NCBI GenBank assembly: GCA_900315105.1 | Contig: OMXX01000006.1 | Coordinates: forward strand, 1-64,000 | DNA from: an uncultured Prevotellaceae bacterium | GTDB taxonomy: Bacteria > Bacteroidota > Bacteroidia > Bacteroidales > Bacteroidaceae | Direction: 5' to 3' | Length of the DNA: 64,000 nucleotides | Shown here: positions 59,042-64,000 of the stretch, piece after piece | Position numbering within the stretch: position 1 is the stretch's first letter | Layout: every line of letters starts with the position of its first letter | Notes under the pieces: generated by a model | Database searches by the model: none | What the model saw: the letters and a program-made list of their open reading frames with translations, nothing else | Told to the model about the DNA's origin: nothing | Made by a program: the position numbers and the translations under genes

Positions 59042-59659
59042 ATGGAGGTGTTAGATCGTCGTCAACAATTGAAAGCCACCATATTGCCTATGGCTCGTGA
59101 GGCTTTCCGTCTTCATGGCATTCGTGCCGTGAAGATGGACGATCTTGCGTCTGCTCTGAAAATGAGCAAGCGCACTCTTTATGAGACCTACCAGAACAAG
59201 GAGGCCTTGCTTATTGATGTGCTCAGACTGTCAATGGAAGAGCATCATGCAACAATGGAAGCATTTAAAATGCAGAATAATGACGTGATGGATCTTATTC
59301 TTGAGCATTTTAGAATCCAGACAGAGATTTATTCTAATACCAACCCTCAGTTTTTCAGGGACTTGAAATTTTATCCTGGACTTACGGATAAGTTCCATGA
59401 TGTTGAGAATCACAATCAGGAGAAAACGATGGAGGTGTTCCGTCGTGGCATAGAGGAGGGGTATTTCCGCCCGGAGGTGAATTATGATTTCATCTTGAAA
59501 ATCTGTCGCCATCTCTCATTCGTATTCCGCACTCATGAAGAATATTCTATGTATGATATGAGCGAGGTGTTTGTGAGTTTCGTGTGTACCTTGCTTCGTG
59601 GCATTTGTACAGAGAGCGGAATCATTAAGATTGATGCCTTTCTCAAGAATAATTCGTAG
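59042..59659 (+). CDS. TetR-family transcriptional regulator
   Basis: A 205-residue regulator with an N-terminal helix-turn-helix (AFRLHGIRAVKMDDLASALKM, KRTLYETYQNKEALL) and a helical ligand-binding C-terminus. The ligand and targets are unknown. It lies 11 bp after the DUF3127 gene, so the pair is likely co-transcribed. It ends 236 bp before rpsP, which has its own promoter. Confidence 0.88.
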   Translation: MEVLDRRQQLKATILPMAREAFRLHGIRAVKMDDLASALKMSKRTLYETYQNKEALLIDVLRLSMEEHHATMEAFKMQNNDVMDLILEHFRIQTEIYSNTNPQFFRDLKFYPGLTDKFHDVENHNQEKTMEVFRRGIEEGYFRPEVNYDFILKICRHLSFVFRTHEEYSMYDMSEVFVSFVCTLLRGICTESGIIKIDAFLKNNS

Positions 59660-59826
59660 TATTTCCTTTTTCTTGTTGTTTTTTTGGGGGCTATTAACTT
59701 TTGTGCCTCGAAATGGAGACCGCTCAAAAAAGAGAGAATAGTTACTTGCTATCGGCTTTTAGTTAATAAATATTAATTTGTTGGTATTTTGCTCGAGTAA
59801 AATATCTGTATCTCACAGAAAATTAG

Positions 59827-59834
59827 TAACTTTG
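59827..59834 (+). promoter_or_regulatory. -7 promoter element of rpsP
   Basis: TAACTTTG followed by CACCCG, the same downstream bases as at rpsA; 61 bp before the start codon. Confidence 0.75.
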
Positions 59835-59895
59835 CACCCGCCTTTACGAGTTAGAGGCATAAAATTCATTTCTAACAAATAATTTTTTACAAAAA

Positions 59896-60429
59896 ATGGC
59901 AACAAAAATCAGACTGCAGCGCGGTGGTCGTAAGAGCTACGCTTTTTACAGCATCGTTATCGCTGACGCAAGAGCTCCACGTGATGGTAAATTTACTGAG
60001 AAGATTGGTACTTACAACCCAAACACCAATCCTGCCACAGTAGATTTGAATTTTGAGAAGGCACTTTACTGGGTAGAGTGTGGTGCTCAGCCAACTGACA
60101 CCGTACGTAACATCCTTTCAAAGGAAGGCGTTTATCTTATGAAGCACCTCAAGGGTGGCGTTAAGAAGGGCGCATTCTCAGAGGAAGAGGCTCAGAAGAA
60201 GTTCGATGCTTGGAAGGCTGACAAGGTTAAGGGCATCGAGGCTGTAAAGGCTAATCTCGCTGACGCTAAGAAGAAGGCAGCAGCTGCTGCTCTCGAGGCA
60301 GAGAAGAAGGTTAACGAGGCTATCGCTAAGAAGGTAGCTGACAAGAAGGCTGCTGCTGAGGCTGCAAAGGCTGAGGCAGAGGCTGCTCCTGCTGAGGAGG
60401 CACCAGCTGAAGAGGCTGCTGCAGAATAA
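59896..60429 (+). CDS. rpsP: 30S ribosomal protein S16 with long Ala/Lys/Glu extension
   Basis: A small-subunit assembly protein. The first 80 or so residues are standard S16 ([31 protein letters not shown] within family variation, then [19 protein letters not shown]). The total of 177 residues is about twice the common bacterial length. The extra part is a helical Ala/Lys/Glu-rich tail ([28 protein letters not shown]) typical of Bacteroidetes S16. A decayed copy of this tail occurs at 61359-61453. It has a promoter and terminator of its own. Confidence 0.95.
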   Translation: MATKIRLQRGGRKSYAFYSIVIADARAPRDGKFTEKIGTYNPNTNPATVDLNFEKALYWVECGAQPTDTVRNILSKEGVYLMKHLKGGVKKGAFSEEEAQKKFDAWKADKVKGIEAVKANLADAKKKAAAAALEAEKKVNEAIAKKVADKKAAAEAAKAEAEAAPAEEAPAEEAAAE

Positions 60430-60453
60430 TCTTAAGCTTACAGCAAAAAACAT

Positions 60454-60487
60454 AAGTGAGGCATCCGCAAGAATGCCTCACTTTTTT
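60454..60487 (+). terminator. Intrinsic terminator of rpsP
   Basis: Stem AAGTGAGGCAT/ATGCCTCACTT followed by T residues. Confidence 0.88.
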
Positions 60488-60532
60488 ATTTATGAATTTT
60501 TTTGATTGTTATTGAATCATAGAGCCTTACGC

Positions 60533-60991
60533 TTATTTACTACTTTTGTCATTAATGCCTTTAGGAAAACAATACTTGTCCTCTGGTCGCATTACCCCAC
60601 TTATTTTCCCGTTTTCTACGAAAACGATAATGCTTTCTGTTTTTATATTGTCTGGATATTCTCGGGCATTAAATGAAACCTCATATTGACTTTTGTTTTG
60701 CTTGTCTTTAATTACGAGCGTATTCTTTATTAACTCGTTATCATCGAAATATCCCTTAGTGAATGGGTCATATAAACCTATTTCTATTACAATTCTTTTC
60801 CATTCTTTATTGAATGAACTTGTGCTGTATTTTGAAACAAGAGCCTCAATAGATTCTGGTGATTCATCAGATAAGTATTTTACATAGAAGTTTTTCAAAT
60901 CATCAGCATTGTTTATCGTTTGAGCTGATACATTTATTGAAAAGAAAGCCAAAAATGCCATTAGTGACATCGCAGATAGTATTTTTTTCAT
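60533..60991 (-). CDS. Small exported protein, DUF3828-like
   Basis: A 152-residue exported protein with a signal peptide (MKKILSAMSLMAFLAFFSINVSA). The mature part begins TINNADDLKNFYVKYLSDES, includes YDPFTKGYFDD, and ends in a beta-rich half with TESIIVFVENGKISGV. The pattern resembles DUF3828-type periplasmic proteins, but the family assignment is tentative. It is monocistronic, with a TACCTTTG promoter at 61040-61047 on the minus strand. Confidence 0.65.
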   Translation of the reverse strand: MKKILSAMSLMAFLAFFSINVSAQTINNADDLKNFYVKYLSDESPESIEALVSKYSTSSFNKEWKRIVIEIGLYDPFTKGYFDDNELIKNTLVIKDKQNKSQYEVSFNAREYPDNIKTESIIVFVENGKISGVMRPEDKYCFPKGINDKSSK

Positions 60992-61039
60992 AATCGTCTC
61001 TTTTATAAGAACTATTTTCTCTATTCATTGGTTTTAGTG

Positions 61040-61047
61040 CAAAGGTA
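61040..61047 (-). promoter_or_regulatory. -7 promoter element of the 60533 gene
   Basis: TACCTTTG on the minus strand, 48 bp before the start. Confidence 0.6.
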
Positions 61048-61358
61048 AACAAAAATTCCAATACAACCAAGAAAACTTTTTTATTTTGCCAATGATAAAA
61101 TCTATCGGCAAATCATACTTTTGTCTCGTATGTTTTACGAAATAAGGTAGTAGCTTCAATTTAAGTCCAATCCTGCTCCAATAGCGAATTGTAAATCTAT
61201 TGGCTTCACAATTAATTAGCATTTGTGATTCTTATGCTCGAGCCTAATTCTGTGGGAAACCTAAATAAAGTATACATAATCAGAAAACAATCAGCAAGAC
61301 GGTCACAAGTGGATATTTTTCTAAAATTGATATTTCCAAGGAATGTAATACCTCTTAT

Positions 61359-61453
61359 GCTGCTCTTCTGTTGCTCTCGAGGCAGAGAAGAAGGTTAGCG
61401 AGGCTGTCTCTAAGAGAAGGTAGCTGACAAGAAGGCTGCTGCAGAGTAATCTT
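61359..61453 (+). pseudogene. Decayed 3' fragment of rpsP
   Basis: About 90 bp align with the rpsP tail: CTCTCGAGGCAGAGAAG then AAGGTTAGCGAGGCT, with a 2-bp insertion that breaks the frame. Internal sequence is then missing, and the fragment ends in GCTGCTGCAGAGTAATCTT, matching the rpsP stop region. It lies 900 bp from the intact gene in the same orientation. Confidence 0.85.
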
Positions 61454-61613
61454 TTGCTCTTCCTTGTTGACCTTTTGTTCTTTTCGGATGATAAATCCAA
61501 ATCTCCACGTGATTATTTCTCTTACATTTTCAGAAGGCTAACCTGAATTATTCATAGACCCACCCAACAGAGCATATCCAGACGGGGGTACCATGTCTGA
61601 AATGAGATGCACT

Positions 61614-62120
61614 TGCACTAAAATCCTTATTGTTACCTGTTACCTGTTACTGCAAGGGTAATGCCTTTGCTAAGCCTTTGCTAAGCCTTTGCTAAGCCTT
61701 CGCTATGCCTTCGCTGTGCCTTCGCTCTGAGTCCGCTCCTAGGACTATAGGATGAACGGACCTAGAACGGATTTACAACGGACCTGGAACGGACTTACAA
61801 CGCAACTGCATCGGAAGGTGTTGAAAGTTCTCACAGAATCTCATTGAAGCCTGTATTAACTTTGGAGAAATGTTTTTGGAGTGATTTTCGCGTTTTACAT
61901 CGTTTTTCAAGCATACAGAGTAGGGTGAATCAGCCAGAAATTAATGCTTGTTGTTATGTTATTGAGACTGTCAGCAGTCTATAATCAGCCTTCTAAAGTG
62001 TTCATAACAGCCTTGTTATCATTACTTTAGATGGCTACGGCCAAGATGTGAGTCTCGTTCAACAAGCAAGAAAATCCCGACCGGTAACAAGTAACAGGTA
62101 ACAATAAGGATTTTAGTGCA
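61614..62120. mobile_element. 507-bp segment bounded by 37-bp inverted repeats
   Basis: The left end (61614-61650, starting TGCACTAAAATCC) and right end (62084-62120) are inverted with one mismatch in 37. The inner part of each end is a run of 7-bp GTTACCT units. Inside are two 11-bp arrays and AT-rich sequence, with no gene. A further partial direct copy lies at 62197-62235. It looks like a non-autonomous element, but no target duplication was seen. Confidence 0.65.
61659..61801. repeat. Two adjoining arrays of 11-bp units
   Basis: Seven units of CTAAGCCTTTG type (61659-61735) stand in phase, changing gradually from TTTG to TTCG and TCCG ends. They are followed by four units of GGACTTACAAC type (61758-61801). 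The second type also occurs at 1376, 20785 and, inverted, at 45499. Confidence 0.88.
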
Positions 62121-62369
62121 TGGCCAAATTTTACTGAAATCTTCTAAGGAGTTTATATACCTTATTATATATAAATAATAAATATAGGCATAGGTTTACA
62201 CTATTTTTCTTATTGTTACCCGTTACCTGTTACTGTTATTGTCAACGCCAAGTCCGAAGAGGGCGAAATCACCTTTGACTGGATCGTCTGGCTAGATTTC
62301 ACGAAGAATCTTCCTCTATTCTCAGAATACCAGTGGGAGGCTCGTAATCATTTTTTTTATACGGATAAT

Positions 62370-62400
62370 TTTGCAGTAAGAAAAAATATCATTACTTTTG
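62370..62400 (+). promoter_or_regulatory. Consensus promoter of the 62515 gene
   Basis: TTTG (62370-62373), exactly 19 bp, TACTTTTG (62393-62400). The TTTG is itself part of a second TAATTTTG motif. Confidence 0.75.
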
Positions 62401-62514
62401 CATAGCGTTACAAAAAGGGTATCGTAAGAAGCTACGACAGCTTATGAAAATGATCCAAGCAATCCCTTCTGCGATTCCTGATTCTGGGTGATTCGCGCAT
62501 AAAAATTATTTATT

Positions 62515-63180
62515 ATGATAAAAATTGTAAACAAAAAGGAAATAATTAGGTTGTTATCAGAAGACAGCTATTTTAGCGGTTTTAAACCTACTTCTATTGG
62601 ATTTAAGAAAAAGGACGGGAAAGATTGGGAAGTGATAGAATTATTTGGTTATCCCAGATGGTGGGATGATAAGTATGAGGACGCTCTTGGAATTCGTGTA
62701 TCCTTCCTGAAACGGTTTGATGTTCTTCATCGATGGTTCGAACCTTTTCGTGCTACAACGCAACAAGAATTGAGAGACCTTCGTTCGCACTATACGGTAG
62801 GGATAACTCATGATATGTATTTCCCCGATAGGGAGCTTTATTATACATTCCCATTTGATGGCAGTGAGTTTGAAGAGCGACTTGAAAACATGCGTAGGGA
62901 TATTGTAGAGATTGGAACCTGCTTTTTTGACAAGTACAAGACGCTTAACGATTATTACAAGAACGACGTGGAGCCTATTATTGCAGATGAGCATTTTAAA
63001 CTAGGCAACGATTGTATTCATTGGTACCTATATCTGAAAGCGGCAAAGCTAGTGTCTCCAGAAAAATACGGTCAGATACAACAGAAAATTATGGAACATA
63101 TAGAATCGCTACATTCCTGGCATGAGCCTAATTTGGAAAATGTGTATCCAAAACTCGAAGAAATATTAAATGCAGTATAA
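62515..63180 (+). CDS. DUF4304-like protein, possible immunity protein
   Basis: A 221-residue soluble protein without signal peptide. Features are FKPTSIGFKKKDGKDWEV, an aromatic-rich RWWDDKYEDALGIRVSFL and FDVLHRWFEPF, similar in style to DUF4304 and related proteins often found with polymorphic toxins. The C-terminal half is helical. It has a perfect promoter and a leader of about 110 nt. The neighbour on the opposite strand belongs to the same general class. No toxin gene is in view. Confidence 0.65.
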   Translation: MIKIVNKKEIIRLLSEDSYFSGFKPTSIGFKKKDGKDWEVIELFGYPRWWDDKYEDALGIRVSFLKRFDVLHRWFEPFRATTQQELRDLRSHYTVGITHDMYFPDRELYYTFPFDGSEFEERLENMRRDIVEIGTCFFDKYKTLNDYYKNDVEPIIADEHFKLGNDCIHWYLYLKAAKLVSPEKYGQIQQKIMEHIESLHSWHEPNLENVYPKLEEILNAV

Positions 63181-63285
63181 TCCCTGAATCAATGGTTCTC
63201 CGGAATCATGTAGACGATTCTAGTATGCACCAGCGTTGCCTTCAATTAAATGACATCGCTGCTGAAATCTGCAAATAACAAAAGA

Positions 63286-63969
63286 TTATAACTCGAAATC
63301 CAATTGATGATGATATTTTTTGCAGAGTTCTTGATATTCTTTAGCTAAACGAGGCCAGATTCTAATAGCTTTATGGACTATCTTTAGACCATTCTCTTCT
63401 ATTTCATAATCACTATCATTTTCTTTTTCGTAATTAAGCTTCTTGTCTTTGATAAAATAGTCTACATAATCCCAATACCCCTGTTGGAAAGCATAAATAA
63501 GAAACTTATTATGATGCACCCATACTTTTTCTTTCATAAACCAATCAAGTAGCTTTCTATTGTCTGTAAGGGAATTAAAAAAAGACAAAACCATTTTCAG
63601 TTCTTCTCTAACCAATCTTCCGGTCTCTAATACATCTGCTGTATCTGTCAACATAAAAGAAGAAAAATGATGGTGGGTTGTAAAATAATGTTGTCTATTA
63701 TTATACTGAACTAACAGTAAGTCACTCATAGTAAGCTTTGAGAAATCTGTTTCTTCTCCATTAGCCTTTGCGACTTCAAAGGAATAGACACCGCAATTAA
63801 TATAAAATTCATCCCTTCCCTCGAAGTTCCACTGACTCGACTGAAAATTGATGGTAAAAACAAAAACATCATTCTTGCGCCAAAAATAATTGGCCTTTTT
63901 CCGATACCCTAATTCTTTCATCATAGGGTGAATCTCTGACTTAATAAAATCTTTTAATAACTGACTCAT
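63286..63969 (-). CDS. DUF4304-like protein
   Basis: A 227-residue soluble protein with the DUF4304 pattern MMKELGYRKKANYFWRKND followed by VFTINFQSSQWN, in which a positively charged Phe/Trp strand precedes a beta sheet. The C-terminal half is helical (LLDWFMKEKVWVHHNKFL, RIWPRLAKEYQELC). It converges on the 62515 gene, which is similar in type. Such proteins are candidates for toxin immunity, but the function is unproved. The start is 32 bp from the window edge, so its promoter is probably just inside or beyond it. Confidence 0.7.
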   Translation of the reverse strand: MSQLLKDFIKSEIHPMMKELGYRKKANYFWRKNDVFVFTINFQSSQWNFEGRDEFYINCGVYSFEVAKANGEETDFSKLTMSDLLLVQYNNRQHYFTTHHHFSSFMLTDTADVLETGRLVREELKMVLSFFNSLTDNRKLLDWFMKEKVWVHHNKFLIYAFQQGYWDYVDYFIKDKKLNYEKENDSDYEIEENGLKIVHKAIRIWPRLAKEYQELCKKYHHQLDFEL

Positions 63970-64000
63970 AACCTCTCATTTTTATTTTAACATATAAGAC

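Larger units (their letters stand above)
60992..62514. other. Large non-coding gap with gene debris and repeat arrays
   Basis: No intact gene. It holds the divergent promoters, a decayed rpsP tail (61359-61453), 37-bp inverted repeats (61614-61650 and 62084-62120) around 11-bp arrays (61659-61801), a third partial copy of the repeat (62197-62235) and a coding-like remnant near 62239-62404. Confidence 0.75.

Noticed and set aside
61034..61222. Minus-strand frame of 62 codons
   Set aside because: Overlaps the promoter of the 60533 gene and has no family features.

Overview
The window looks like chromosome from a Bacteroidales bacterium close to Prevotella. Promoters have the Bacteroidetes form (TTTG, about 19-20 bp, TAnnTTTG), seen most cleanly before rpsA and a His-rich protein gene. 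Shine-Dalgarno sites are nearly absent. Secreted proteins end in the NLSGQKV-type tail common in Prevotella, and DUF4835/PorD-like, DUF4625 and DUF3127 genes are present. No rRNA, tRNA, CRISPR array, phage or classical insertion sequence was seen.

Layout. 1-8.5 kb: sensor kinase, a pectin-side-chain hydrolase (GH105), glnS, a TPR protein and a DedA protein, with palindromic elements between several of them. 8.5-14.6 kb: two cassettes, each a secreted protein followed by a small KPSIVVE peptide; the second carries a pectin methylesterase domain. 14.8-20.6 kb: operon iorA-iorB-paaK-aminotransferase-thioesterase, suited to interconverting aromatic amino acids and arylacetates, interrupted by a DUF559 endonuclease gene boxed by perfect inverted repeats. 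21.9-27.9 kb: a His/Met-rich secreted protein, two lipoprotein-like genes sharing a duplicated 5' end, and a probable metal-uptake locus (Cys/His membrane protein, TonB receptor, two DUF4625 lipoproteins). 28-33.5 kb: porin plus sodium symporter divergent from a second paaK and an ACT gene, then a nitrilase-family amidase. 34-38.9 kb: nudC-like gene behind a 72-bp tandem leader repeat, mltG, a DUF1016 nuclease gene bracketed by a duplicated mltG 3' end, and a beta-barrel protein. 38.9-49.5 kb: 5'-nucleotidase, rpsA, a PP2C phosphatase, the overlapping mtaB-GT2-nth operon and two tiny lipoproteins. 49.6-58.4 kb: a tight seven-gene leftward run, dnaN-exonuclease-porD-like-recN-TPR pseudoprotease-engB-ABC-F. 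58.6-64 kb: DUF3127, a TetR regulator, rpsP, a large repeat-filled gap and two immunity-like genes.

The most unusual content is non-coding. (1) Palindromic elements fill the spaces between co-oriented genes; two contain DUF559 endonuclease genes, one is a short gene-less derivative, and some ends have been read into neighbouring proteins. (2) Intergenic arrays are built of degenerate 11-bp units with different unit sequences but the same period, and others of 7-bp units. (3) A promoter-leader module starting TAACTTTGCACTCG is reused at several loci. (4) A nuclease gene (DUF1016) is flanked by a direct duplication of its neighbour's 3' end. All positions were read by eye; no database or folding programme was run.
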